Source: Aquarana catesbeiana
Lineage: Eukaryota > Chordata > Amphibia > Anura > Ranidae
Length of the DNA stretch: 64,000 nt
Assembly: GCF_042186555.1 (NCBI RefSeq)
Contig: NC_133333.1
Coordinates: forward strand, 66,099,555-66,163,554
Reading direction: 5' to 3'
Shown: positions 1 to 10,110 of the stretch, piece after piece
Numbering within the stretch: the first letter of the stretch is position 1
Layout: every line of letters starts with the position of its first letter
Position numbers and translations under genes: made by a program
Notes under the pieces: generated by a model
Database searches by the model: none
Told to the model about the DNA's origin: nothing
Seen by the model: the letters and a program-made list of their open reading frames with translations, nothing else

Positions 1-200
1 CACCAACACCAAACAATCTCCTTGAGATTAAATAATACAAGATAATAATGGTGTTGTGGTAACTTGACACACAAAACACACACAAAAATATTCTGTAGTA
101 AAAAAAAAAAAATAAATAAAAAAAACATCGGCCTTGAAACAAATACAAACCAAAAAAAACCCATCAGCCTTGAAAAAAATACAAAACAAAAAAAAAACCT
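1..200. other. A-rich low-complexity flank
   Basis: No gene is visible. The stretch is strongly A-rich, with several poly-A runs and an imperfect tandem duplication of about 53 bp between roughly 125 and 200 whose units share the core CAGCCTTGAAA or CGGCCTTGAAA. It forms the left flank of the first DIRS element. Confidence 0.6.
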
Positions 201-333
201 GAAAATTGATATCAAATACTTACCGTAATTTTGCTTTCCTGATAGGCTCCATGGCAGCATACGTGTGGGTTGACCCCACCTCCATAACTACCCAATAGGA
301 CCCCTCCCTATAAATTTCAGCTGTGGGCTCCCA
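201..333. repeat. DIRS copy 1 left terminal inverted repeat
   Basis: The stretch contains the AATACTTACCGTAATTTT block, the conserved GGCTCCATGGCAGCATACG core and a tail ending in GGGCTCCC. The same core and tail recur in reverse complement at 5574-5680, with a few substitutions such as GATAGG versus GACAGG. Confidence 0.88.
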
Positions 334-366
334 ACTAGCCTACTCCAAGCATTGGGAGGGACTCCT

Positions 367-464
367 GCTGCCATGGAGCCTATCAGGAAAGGAAAATTAC
401 GGTAAGTATTTGATATAAATTTTCTGTTTTCCTGACAGGCTCCATGGCAGCATACGTGTGGGAA
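367..464. repeat. DIRS copy 1 internal complementary region
   Basis: This segment reads as the reverse complement of the left end followed by the reverse complement of the right end (CCATGGAGCCTATCAGG ... TTTTCCTGACAGGCTCC). Such a junction is thought to template terminus completion during circular replication of DIRS elements. The same arrangement is present in copy 2 at 32468-32563, so the call does not rest on one example. Confidence 0.85.
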
Positions 465-516
465 ATAACTCTCCAAACACACCCGGGTGGGCACAATGCT
501 GAGCAAGAAAATACAT

Positions 517-1850
517 TTATTTAACACTGTCCACTGACAGCACTTTCAAACCAAAATTAATGGATGAGAAAGCGGCTGGTTCAACACAATAGTGGGAAAC
601 AAACGTATTGATAGATGACCAAGAAGCCGCTCTACATATAACTTCGGGTGCGACATGAAGAGAAGCCGTCCACGAGGTTGAAATACTCCGAGTTGAGTGT
701 GCAGTCACTGCCTCTGGAGGAGCCAAGCCCTTCGCTTTATAGGCCCTTTGAATGGTCTGTACTATCCAAGCAGAGATGGATCTGATTGAGGCCCGTTTTC
801 CTCTATTTTTTCCCCATAGAAGAATGAAAAAAAAGTCTGTCTGTCTAAACGATTCCGTAGCTTCAAAGTATTGACTCAAAGTATGTCCCACATCAAGGGG
901 ATGGACATCTTGACCTTCTGTTGTGCTAAAGGTAGGCAACACAATTTCCTGATTTTCGTGAAAAATAGATGTCACTTTAGGGTTTGAGCCCAAGTTACTG
1001 CCACCAGGAAGACGGTCTTGAGTGTGAGGTCTTTAACTGATAGAGGATTTTCAGGATCTGTTCCAAGCGTGGAAAGAAAATCTAGAACAAGGGGAAGATC
1101 CCATTTAGGGAATCTCGGTTTTCTTTGAGGTCTTAGCCTGATAGCACCCTTGAAGAATTGGCGAACCAGGGCGTGGTTAGCCCATGAAATTCCTGTAAAC
1201 GCCGAGTTGGCTGATATTTGTACACGAAGGGAACTTACTGCTAGAGGCAAATCCAACCCTGTTTGCAGAAAGCTGAAGATATCCTGGACTTCTGGAGAAC
1301 CACAAGGATTAGGTCTAGAGGCCATGTGCTCTGTGAACTTGGACCAGATACGTTCATAAACTCTATTAGTGCTCTTCCGTCTGGCATTCAGAAGCGTCGG
1401 AATGGCTTCTTCTGGACAACCTAAGGCTTCAAGCCTTCCCCTCTCAAAAACCAGACCCTGAGATGTAGATGAGCAGGGCATGGATGCAGGATTGAGCCAT
1501 GGGACAGAAGATCCGCCCTGAGAGGCAGAGGGATTGAATCCCGATAACTGAGGAGAGTTAAGAGGGGAAACAATGGCCTGTTGGGCCAAAACGGTATTAC
1601 TGCTATGACTTCCACTTCCTCTGTTCTGAGCCTGCGGAGAAACTGGAGTATCACAGGTACCGGAGAGAAGGCATACGCCTTGTTGAACCTCCACCGATCC
1701 ATGAGGGCATCTATCCCATAGGCTTGGGGATCCCGGAACCTTGAGTAATACTTGGTGAGTTTGTAATTGCATGGGGATGCAAACAGATCCACTTCTGGGG
1801 ACACTCCCAGTGTCAGGAGCCACTTGAACACCTCTTTGTGCAGGGACCAC
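517..1850 (-). pseudogene. DIRS tyrosine recombinase, copy 1 (internally deleted)
   Basis: This should encode the recombinase that integrates the circular DNA intermediate. Two adjacent frames cover it. 1850-972 holds the N-terminal core-binding part, with an NRVYERIWSKF segment. 993-517 holds the catalytic C-terminus, with the H-x-x-R box (AHSTR) and the nucleophile tyrosine in FVSHY. Compared with copy 2, about 140 bp are missing near 995-1005, and this removes the segment with the first catalytic arginine (KRVSEI in copy 2) and shifts the frame. The product would be inactive. The 5' end overlaps the RT-RNase H frame, as in copy 2. Confidence 0.85.
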
Positions 1851-3538
1851 TCGTTGTTGTCCATTTTAACACGGGACAGAAAAAACATTCTGGACCCCCG
1901 GAATGTAGACTGCCAAAATGTTGGACAGATTCTTCTGAGCCCAGTTCATGATTGGCTCCACCTCCCGTAGGAGGGACCAGCTGCGAGTCCCACCTTGTTT
2001 CCTTATATAGGCCACAGCGGTTGTATTGTCCAACCGGAGCATCACTGAGGAGTTTTCTATCAGATGGTGGAAGGATCTGAGTGCCTGAAAGGCTGCTCCA
2101 AGTTCCAGAATATTGGATACAGTCTTCCGAGATGGCGAGTTCCATCTGCCCTGAGCCACTTCTGACAGGCAATGAGCACCCCAGCCCTGATTGCTGGCAT
2201 CTGAGGTCACTGTGACCCATGTGATGGGGAGAATCGAATGGCAGTTGCGGAGATTCTTCCCTTGGAGCCACCAAAGGAGAGATGGATGGAGTGAGGAGGA
2301 TGCGCTGACTCTTGCTGGGAGAATCCCACTGTTGGAGTGCCATTGTGCCCACTTCACCATGGGAATGGTGGCTGTCATTGTGCCAATCACCTTCAGACAT
2401 TGAAGAGCTGATAGGTGAGATGAAGCGAGTGTTGAACGGATCCTGTCCCGGATCACCACAATCTTCTCCTCGGGTAGCAAGATGGTGCCTTCTAGTGTGT
2501 TGAAATGGGCACCTAGAAATATGAGAGACTGAGATGGAATCAGGTGACTTTTCTCCAAATTCAGGAGCCACCCAAACTCTTGGAGAGTGGCAATTACTAG
2601 ACTCCTGTGCTCTAGAAGCTGACCCCTGTCCTGGGCTAGAAGGAGGAGGTCGTCTAGATAGTGGTGAAGATGAACTCCTTTGACTCGGAGCAAAGCAACA
2701 ACAACCAACAGAACCTTGGAAAACACCCGAGGTGATGTCGTGAGACCAAATGGAAGGCAGGTAAACTGTAAGTGTTGATCGCCTAACAGCAAAGCGAAGG
2801 AACTTTTGGAAGTCTGCCGCCACTGGGACATGAAAGTAGGCGTCTTTCAAGTCTATTGACACCAACCAGTCTCCTAGATACACCGATTAATAGTGACTCC
2901 ATCTTGAATTTTTCCTTTCGGATAAACCGGTTGAGATGAGTCAGGTCTATAACAGGCCTCCATGTGCCGTTCTTCTTCTGTACCAGAAACAGAGGGGAAT
3001 ACATGCCTTCTCCTCGTTCGCCATCTGGAACAGGAATGGCTGTGTTTTGAGCTAATAAAGAGCTTATGTAAGCTAAAAGAACTTGTCTCTTCTCCCCTGA
3101 ACTTGGAAGATTTATTGGTATGAATCTTAGTCTGGGAGTGCTGTTGAAGACCCAGGTGTGGCCTGAGGACACTGTCTTGACAGTCCAGAAATCCCGAATT
3201 GAGGCCGCCCAAACATGCCGGAAGTGGAGCAGGTGAGCCCCCACCTGACATGTTTGAGCGGGCCCAATTTCAAAAGGACTTAGTGGAGTCCTGGTTACTA
3301 GTAGAAGCCCCTTTTGTGGGCTTTCTAAAAGAGGACTGCCTGGATTTCCAGGATCTAGAAAATTCCCGACCAGGCCTGTAACTACGTGCTTTCCTTGCAC
3401 GGTCGGTGTTCTGCGATCTTGAAAAGGTGCGTTTTTGGTTCTGTAAACGCCTATCTTGAGGGAGGAACCTCGATTTACCACCCGTAGCCCGGGTAATGGC
3501 GCTATCAAGCTTGTTGCTGAAGAGAGATGAACCCTCAA
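1813..3538 (-). pseudogene. DIRS reverse transcriptase-RNase H, copy 1
   Basis: The gene is split over three frames. 3538-2783 carries the N-terminal RT part with WRPVIDLTHLN. The 2883-1813 frame supplies the LKDAYFHVP motif A. 2831-1866 carries the YLDDLLLL catalytic motif and RNase H with TSDASNQGWGAHC and RLDNTTAVAY. At least two frameshifts separate the pieces. Copy 2 has the same protein in one 703-codon frame, which confirms that these breaks are lesions. The 5' end overlaps gag and the 3' end overlaps the recombinase. Confidence 0.87.
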
Positions 3539-4853
3539 ATGGAATACGGCACCAAGCCTGCTTTGAGGCTAGATCCGCCAACCAGGGTCGCAGCCACAAG
3601 GCTCGACAGGCGGTGACCGATGACAACATCACCCGAGCCACTAGGCGAATAATGTCAATAGAGACCTCCCCCAGAAAGGCGGAGGCTAGCCTGATTTCCT
3701 GAATAGGGGAGCTCTTAGCCGCTTCTTCAGAGATACCTCTAAGAGAATCATTCACATTGTCTGACCATGCCTCTAAAGCTTTAGAGACTGCTGCTAAGGC
3801 CAGAGCAGGTTTGCACACTGTGCCTGCTGTCAGATAAATCCTTTTTAGGTCGGCATCAATCCGTCTCTCCAGCGGATCTTTAAATGAGACTGTATCTTCA
3901 AGAGGCAGAGTCACATAGCTCACAAACCTCATTAATGCAGCATCTACCAAGAGAGCTGACTCAAGGTGTTTAACCTCTTCTTCCTTGAAAGGGTATAGTT
4001 TTGAGATTTTAGACTGCATAGAACTTTTTCTATCCATCTTGCCCCATTCTTCAAATATTATAGCTCCTACTTCCGTGAGGAAATGAAAATAATGACGCTC
4101 CTTGCTGAGTTGTTTGAAAAACTTTCTCTGTTTAGCAGGAGAAATAACTGGGTCTTCCCAATTCAAAGCGTCTTTAACAGCTTTCACCAGAGAAGGAACC
4201 AGGGCATATTCAAAGCCCATCCCAGGATCATCTGCTTCTGACCCACTATCTGAAGGGGGAGCTGACTGGTGACTAGGTTGAGAAGACTCCCATGTCTCCT
4301 GGACTGGACCCTCTCCTGACAGGGGAATCAGTGGATCTGGAGGAGAATCACAAGGCTTTGCAGCGTCTCTTTCCTGCAGCGATTCTTTCACGACTCGCTT
4401 GATTAGTGTTTCCAGGTGTTGGTCTGCACCTTCCCTCTCATTAGCTGCTTTAGAGAAACAGCGGTCACAGAGAGACTTGCTGGCAGGAACTGGGGCCCTG
4501 CATCCCCAACATATTTTCTCCGGTCCCCTACTATGAGATGAGGGGGGGTGAGGAGAGCCTCTACTGTGGTCTTTAGACTTAGAGGAAGAACCATGGTGTC
4601 TAGAGCCAGAGGAGGAATGCCGGTGGTGTGAATTAGACGACCCGCTTCTTCTGCGGGAACTATTCTGTCTTTGGTCAGACCTAGAAGAGTGAGGAAAGAA
4701 GAAAGACAGGAATAGAAAGAGAGAAAAAGGCACAAAGTCAGAATAATGCCCTACACTCCACTCTCTTCCCCCCAGCAGGCAAGTAAAGAAAAATACTTTC
4801 AAATCCTACCTGCTGCGAGAGGACTGGCCACCAGGAGGCAGTGAAGAGTCCAT
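3270..4853 (-). CDS. DIRS gag-like protein, copy 1 (spliced; exons 4853-4810 and 4680-3270)
   Basis: This is the first ORF of the element, presumed to be the nucleocapsid-like protein. An unspliced reading from 4802 starts inside an intron with a hydrophobic run of F and L that does not look like gag. Removing the intron 4809-4681 instead joins a 44-nt exon, starting at an ATG on 4853 and beginning MDSSLPPGGQ, in frame with an S/R/H-rich segment, giving 484 residues. Visible features are this basic S/R-rich N-terminus, a C-x2-C ... C-x2-C cluster (CWGC ... CDRC), an acidic middle and a basic R/K/S-rich tail. Copy 2 has the same exon phase and a similar length (482). No enzymatic domain is recognisable. 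Confidence 0.75.
4681..4809 (-). other. Spliceosomal-type intron in DIRS copy 1 gag
   Basis: On the minus strand the exon ends CAGCAG, the intron begins GTAGGA, and it ends in a long pyrimidine tract followed by CTTCTAG. It is 129 nt long. It falls after codon position 2 of the fifteenth codon, and its removal keeps gag open. The equivalent site in copy 2 has a 114-nt intron (36924-37037). Splicing is inferred from sequence only. Confidence 0.7.
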
Positions 4854-4871
4854 AGCTGATGCTGGGAATCA

Positions 4872-4949
4872 CTGCAGGTGAACACAGAGTACATCAGATA
4901 TACCAGAAAGCAAAAAGGCAAAGTACAGACCCATCTGTACTGCGCTTAC
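4872..4949 (-). other. 5' UTR intron of DIRS copy 1
   Basis: On the minus strand the donor is CCCCAG followed by GTAAGCGC, and the acceptor is TTCACCTGCAG, 78 nt apart. It lies 18 bp upstream of the gag ATG. Copy 2 has an intron at the same place (37102-37174) with donor GTAAGACA and acceptor CTGTCTCTGCAG. Confidence 0.6.
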
Positions 4950-5028
4950 CTGGGGTAGGCTCTGCAGGTGCTCAGGGAAGTCGCCGCTATGCCCACGATC
5001 ATTCCCAAGATCTGCAAGCCTCCCCAGG

Positions 5029-5037
5029 CTTTTAAAA
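5029..5037 (-). promoter_or_regulatory. TATA-like box of DIRS copy 1
   Basis: The minus strand reads TTTTAAAAG about 80 bp upstream of the 5' UTR donor site. The identical box is kept in copy 2 at 37227-37236 although the surrounding sequence has diverged. Upstream lies a GC-rich stretch with a CRE-like TGATGTCACG. The position fits a Pol II start about 30 bp downstream. Confidence 0.5.
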
Positions 5038-5573
5038 TTGGCGCCGCGTGACATCACGGGCGCGCCAGGCCCGCGGTCCTCGTGCGCATGCGCGAACCAG
5101 GCCTCGCTTTCGTTCTGGGACTGCGCATGCGGAACCCGGAAGTAGAGGAAGCGGCGGCTGGAACGCACAGGGAACCAGCCGCTGCATAGGCATTTAACAA
5201 AAAGGAAAAAAAAGGGCACATAAGAGAGAAAACAAACAACAAATATACACACTGCTGCCATGAAGGCGATACATGCTCACCACCACCTAGGATCGACTCG
5301 GCCAGGAACGACCATACACACACACCGGGCTTTTAGGCAGATAATGGCCACCTGCATACTGCTAGGTAATAGGCCTGTGTGCGCTTTTCATTCCAAATGA
5401 CTCCAGCTCTTCAGCGCTTACTCTGCAATACACTCCATACCCTGCTAACAGTCAAGGCTTATCGGAGGGATGTGACATCACATCGGTCGGCCAATACGAT
5501 CGCAGGACATCGTCTTCAGGTAGGAGAACCAAACATAAGGTCCTACGGAAGAGGACAAAAAAGGAACACGGTT

Positions 5574-5680
5574 GGGAGCCCAAAGCTGAAATTTATAGGG
5601 AGGGTTCCTATTGGGTAGTTATGGAGGCGGGGTCAACCCACACGTATGCTGCCATGGAGCCTGTCAGGAAAAAAGATTTT
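5574..5680. repeat. DIRS copy 1 right terminal inverted repeat
   Basis: This is the reverse complement of the left end from GGGCTCCC through CCTATTGGGTAG and the CCATGGAGCCTGTCAGG core, and it stops shortly after the run of A. It marks the 5' end of the element on the minus strand. Confidence 0.85.
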
Positions 5681-5848
5681 TGGTCAGATGTGACAAATCA
5701 AAATATATTGAGGGAATCACGATAAATAACAAGAAGTTTGTGAGAAGTCTGTGTGAATATGAGCAGCAAAACTACTTCATTCTTCTAGCATTATAAAGAA
5801 GAAGAGAGTGCACTGTATTAAACTATTTTAAACATTGCAGCCTGACGA

Positions 5849-6092
5849 AATTCCGTCTTGGAATTTCTTCTGAGCATGCGTGGCACTTTGTGCGTCGGAA
5901 TTGTCCACACACGGTCGGAATTGACGCGATCGGATTTTGTTGTCGGAAAATTTTATAGCCTGCTCTCAAACTTTGTGTGCCAGAAAATCCGATGGAAAAA
6001 GTCCGATGGAGCCCACACATGGTCGGAATTTCCGACAACAAGCTCCGATTGCACATTTTTCGTTGGAAAATCCGACCGTGTGTACGGGGCAT
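5849..6092. repeat. Short palindromic dispersed repeat (MITE-like), copy 1
   Basis: The sequence is dominated by alternating TCGGAATT, TCCGAC and CACACGGTCGG motifs in both orientations, so single strands would fold back. The same unit occurs at 24298-24546. It has no coding capacity. A DNA-transposon-derived MITE is likely, but I cannot assign its superfamily because clean target duplications are not visible. Confidence 0.65.
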
Positions 6093-6250
6093 AAGAATGC
6101 GTCTATACAGGCTGAGAATGGGCTAATGAAATGGAATGAATTTTTGAAAGAATTTCAACCTTGCAAAACAGATGTTATGGGTTTAAGAAGAAGTACAGGT
6201 TATTATAAAAAAATAGAGTTCGTCTTTAACCCCTCTTCTTTCTGACCAGG

Positions 6251-6747
6251 TGTCATGGTTATGCAATAGTTTGTCGGTCAGCTTACCTGTCTCCATGTGT
6301 TCATCTCTAGAGACCAGCTGACCCTCACCTGACTGCTTTTGTAATCTCTCCTCTAAGCATGGCCCCACCCCAGGCCCTATCAGGGAACCCTATATTAACC
6401 TGTGCACTGCAAGCCAGCAGTGCTGATCAACCATTGTGTGTTAGCTTTCATGCGTACTTGCTGTGTTTCCTACGTCTGATTCCAGTTACCGACTTTGGCC
6501 TGTTCTTAACTATTCCTGTCTGCTCGTGACCCTGACCTTTGGCGTGTCCCCGACCATCCCTGTTTGCCTTTGACCCTGAACCTTGGCATGAACGCTGTTA
6601 TCCTTGTCTGCTTGTTGCCCCGACCTTGGCTTTGTCCCTTACTTTCCTTTTCAATCCGCAGCAGTCAGTCCTAGGGTCCACTACCTAGCGGTGCACTTCT
6701 GACCCCTACAGAGTGCATCTGTCATCTAGCCTCAAGGTGACCTGACA
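6251..6747 (+). repeat. Gypsy copy 1 5' LTR
   Basis: It begins TGTCATGG and ends CTGACA, 497 bp long. Relative to the 3' LTR it lacks about 250 bp near 6650 (between CTTTCCTT and CAATCCGCAG) but keeps about 190 bp that the 3' LTR has lost. The two LTRs have therefore suffered different deletions since insertion. Confidence 0.85.
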
Positions 6748-6759
6748 GTTTGATCAGCC

Positions 6760-7665
6760 ATGGACCCGGCTGATGTGCCGCTACCCGCAGATGATCCGTT
6801 GCAGGGCTTAGTTCGCAGACTTGAGACCCAGGAATCGCATCAGACCCAAGTGATGCGATTCCTTGAGGATTTGGCATCCCGTTTTGAACAGGTTCAGGCC
6901 TCATTAGGACCCCCGGTTCAACAACCTCAACCGATATCTGCTGCTGCACCTATGGCACCAGTCACAGCCACGCATTCATTACATCTGCCAGCTCCGGCCC
7001 GTTTCTCTGGGGACTCCAAGGCCTGTGCACAATTCATTTTGAGCTTCTGCCCCAAAACTTCCTGTCCAGTCGGGCAAAGGTAGCCTATATTATATCCCTC
7101 CTGTCCGGCGAGGCATTAGCCTGGGCTGCCCCTTTGTGGGAACTAAATGATCCAGTGGTTTCTAGCCTGTCTGATTTCTTGAAACTTTTTTGGAATATCT
7201 GGGTTGTGTCTCCTCAGCGGCGACCTTTTACGTCTCCGTCAAGAGTCCGCTTCTGTGGGACAGTACGCTCTTCATTTTCGTACTTTGACTGCTGAGCTGA
7301 GTTGGAATAATGAGGCCCTAGTTGCAACCTTTTTACATGGCCTCTCTGATAGAGTAAAGGATGAATTAGCAGGAAGATCTCTCCCTGCTGATCTGGATGG
7401 TGTCATCACCTTGTGTAACCAGATCCATATTCGCTTTCAGGAGAGGGCCCTGGAAAAAAGAAGCCAGCACTCCCTGTTCTTTAGGCAGCCTGAGCTCCAT
7501 GTCCCTTCTCTTCATTCCGAGGACCACCTCCTGCCTGCTGAGAAACCTATGCAGCTAGGCCGGACCAAGTTATCTCCCGAAGAACGCACTAGGCGCAGAA
7601 CTCTGGGCCTGTGCCTCTACTGTGGTGTCAAAGGTCATTTTCGTGATACTTGTTCTCTTCGTTAG
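6760..7665 (+). pseudogene. Gypsy gag, copy 1
   Basis: The start codon lies 13 bp after the LTR and the product begins MDPADVPLPADD. The retrotransposon gag domain follows, with an SGEALAWAAPLWE segment in another frame. The gene ends with a CCHC zinc knuckle (CLYCGVKGHFRDTC) that binds genomic RNA in functional relatives. Frameshifts lie near 7040 and 7205. The homologous end of gag in Gypsy copy 2 fuses directly into protease. Confidence 0.85.
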
Positions 7666-7742
7666 GAAAAACGCTCAGAGCTAATACACCTGGAAGGTGG
7701 AGTATTGGACCCTGAAATATCACCTTCTCGTCTTCTCTTTCT

Positions 7743-8429
7743 GTGTTCATTCATGTTGGCGCTTCCCCTCGTTCGGTCTTGGCATATCTGGATTCCGGAG
7801 CCGCTGGCAATTTCATGGACTGGGTAACTGCGTCTTCCATGAGACTTACCCTTTTGCTCCTTACAACGCCATTGGTGGTCTTGGCGATTGATGGCACTGT
7901 TCTACCAGGGGGCCCTATCCGCTTCCAGACCCTCCCTGTTAAGATGTGGGTAGGGACACTCCACGAGGAGTGGATATCCTTCCATGTCTTACCTAAGGCT
8001 TCATCTCCTATCATATTAGGTCTTCCTTGGTTACGGCTCCATTCTCCACATGTTGACTGGACTGCTGGACAGATCTTGTCTTGGGGTTCCTCCTGTTCCT
8101 CCTCCTGCCTACTCAAGGTTACCCCAAAAGAGAAACCTCCTGTTGCCACCATCCCAGTATCTTCTGCTCATCCCACTGCATATAGCGATTTCTGGAATGT
8201 CTCCTGCAATAGTCGGGCTGAGGCACTCTCTGGGTCGTGTGGCACTCTGGATGAGGAGCCTACCTGTGAACCTGAGCCGATCAGTCACTCCAGTTTGCAT
8301 GACCATTTCCCTTTGCCTGTCCCTGGATCCCCTTGGACACACACCCAGGCTGAATCGTCCACCTTTTCCACAGTCGCTACGCCCTGCAATGCAATTCTGG
8401 TGGTCGCTGCACCTGGTGATGCTGTTTAG
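7743..8429 (+). pseudogene. Gypsy protease remnant fused to post-RNase H sequence
   Basis: The aspartic protease active site appears as LDSGAAGNF, and the following segment matches the copy 2 protease-RT linker up to YSDF. The frame then jumps to a stretch matching the sequence just after RNase H in copy 2 (CNSRAEALS versus CNSRADALS). The whole RT-RNase H region has thus been deleted with the frame kept. The remaining C-terminus is low-complexity and unassigned. Confidence 0.8.
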
Positions 8430-9091
8430 TTGGCCTCTGCACCAGTCCAGCCTATGCCCAGTGAGCTTCCTGCTTCTTGTTCAGGACCTTCTGTAACCTG
8501 GCCTCACCCTACTGCTACTACGTCCATTCAAACCTGTTTAAGAGGCTCAATCCATTCTTTGGATAGACTGCCTCATTCGGCCAGGTGGGGTTTTCAATCT
8601 TTTGTTCAGGGCTCTCTGCATTCTGTTTGTGTTTCAGCTATCCAGCTTAACTCTTGTGACACGTCACCTTCTAACCAACCTGACCTCAGGGATCCACTGA
8701 CCTCTACCCAGTCTAAAGGTCCTGTGTTGGATGTCCAGCTCATCTTTAAGGGTCTGGGGGACCCTACTCAGACTTCTGATGGTCTTCTCATGCCCTTACC
8801 CATTTCTAAAAAGCCTTTAGTCCTCAATAAGTCCTTTTGTCCTCTCCCTACCTCGGTTCCGATCTCTGAGGATAATCTAAAGTACAAGGTTAGTCAAGTT
8901 TTGGATTTCCGGCTCCGTAAAGGCATTCTTCAGTACTTCGTACATTGGAAAGGGTTTGGTCCTGAGGAGCGGTCTTGGATCACTGCATCTGAGGTCTTTG
9001 CTCCTCGTCTATTGAGGAGGTTCCATCTGGAGTTTCCCTTTAAGCCTGGGCACAGGTGGGGGAGGGGGAGGCCTCATAAGAGGGGGGGTAC
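8430..9091 (+). pseudogene. Gypsy integrase C-terminal tail with chromodomain
   Basis: The last third of this frame is a chromodomain (LQYFVHWKGFGPEERSWI), matching copy 2 at about 40620-40790. In chromoviruses this module guides integration to heterochromatin marks. The integrase zinc finger and DDE core are absent, so the remnant is not functional. The frame runs up to the purine tract and into the 3' LTR. Confidence 0.85.
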
Positions 9092-9218
9092 TGTCATGGT
9101 TATGCAATAGTTTGTCAGTCAGCTTACCTGTCTCCATGTGTTCATCTCTAGAGACCAGCTGCCCCCCAGTTCCCGACTTTGGCCTGTTCTTAACTATTCC
9201 TGTCTGCTCGTGACCCTG
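9092..9218 (+). repeat. Gypsy copy 1 3' LTR, left part
   Basis: It begins TGTCATGGTTATGC like the 5' LTR and breaks off after TGCTCGTGACCCTG, where the inverted-arm element is inserted. About 190 bp present in the 5' LTR are missing here after GACCAGCTG. Confidence 0.85.
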
Positions 9219-9333
9219 GTATCAAAAGAGTATATTCTGCGCTAACCATATGTAAAAAAACAACAAAATGGTGCAGCTGCTCGTGTAAGTCAAAAATACA
9301 AAAAGGACCCAAACAAAGTAACAAAAAAATACA

Positions 9334-9776
9334 AGCGCGCCACCAATAACTATGTATCTGAATACAATGTATGCAACTACATTTCCGTGATTCACCACTA
9401 TTCTTGTGAAGAAATGTTTTAAAAAAAATAGATACATTTTTCAAACTAGCTAAAATATCTTGTTTGTGCAAAGTGTTTATATGTCATAAGTAAGGAGCAA
9501 CTAATTTACTCCATTTACTTTTACTTATATCAAATGGGTTAAACTAATAACTATTCAAATGGTGAAATATAAGTAAAAAGTTGCCAAGTGCCTATTAAAA
9601 CTGGTGCTTATGTGAAAAAAATCAATTGTATAGATCTATGCGTTCATAATCTTTCAACACACCAATTAAATTACTTGTTCCTCTTTAAAAAAATAGCAGA
9701 AATAAACACCCTTGTGATGTGTCATAAAAGATAAAGTCCATATGAGGATATCTTGTATTGTAGATCAATCATGAAT
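9334..9776. repeat. Left inverted arm of element H
   Basis: It runs from GGCGCGCC-like sequence at 9334 to GATCAATCATGAA at 9776, and the reverse complement is at 14287-14732 with scattered substitutions. It is AT-rich and non-coding. Confidence 0.8.
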
Positions 9777-10110
9777 CTTCTGCTTTGGAACAAACAAATA
9801 AATGATCTTCCCGCTATAGGTAAAGTAGAAATGCTCACTTACCGAATCTGTAGGATCTCAAATTATAGAGATCTTAAAAGCTTGTTGCATTCGCCTGCCG
9901 GCATCTGTGATCTCCACCTGGCTAGTAATCCAGAAAGTTTTTCCTGTTTTTCTTCAATGGAATAACCAACTTTCTTTGGGTTCAGGTGTTAGACATCCAC
10001 AGCTGTGGGAGGGAAGGTCAATTATCTTCCCGCAATCCTCCACACATCCAGACCCCTCAATGAAAACAAAACGGGGGAAACTCCATAGTGTAGATGTAAA
10101 AATGTATTAA

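Larger units (their letters stand above)
201..5680 (-). mobile_element. DIRS-like tyrosine-recombinase retrotransposon, copy 1
   Basis: Both ends are present. The left end is repeated in inverted orientation at 5574-5680, and an internal complementary region at 367-464 joins the two end sequences head to head, which is the diagnostic geometry of DIRS elements. On the minus strand the order is gag-like ORF, RT-RNase H, tyrosine recombinase, as in the family. There is no LTR, integrase or obvious target duplication, as expected for recombinase-based insertion. RT and recombinase are broken by frameshifts and a deletion, so this copy is not autonomous. Confidence 0.92.

Noticed and set aside
405..440. 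GTAAGT ... TTTTCCTGACAG on the plus strand of the DIRS internal complementary region, resembling a very short intron
   Set aside because: It is only about 40 bp, antisense to the element genes, and explained by joining of the two terminal sequences.
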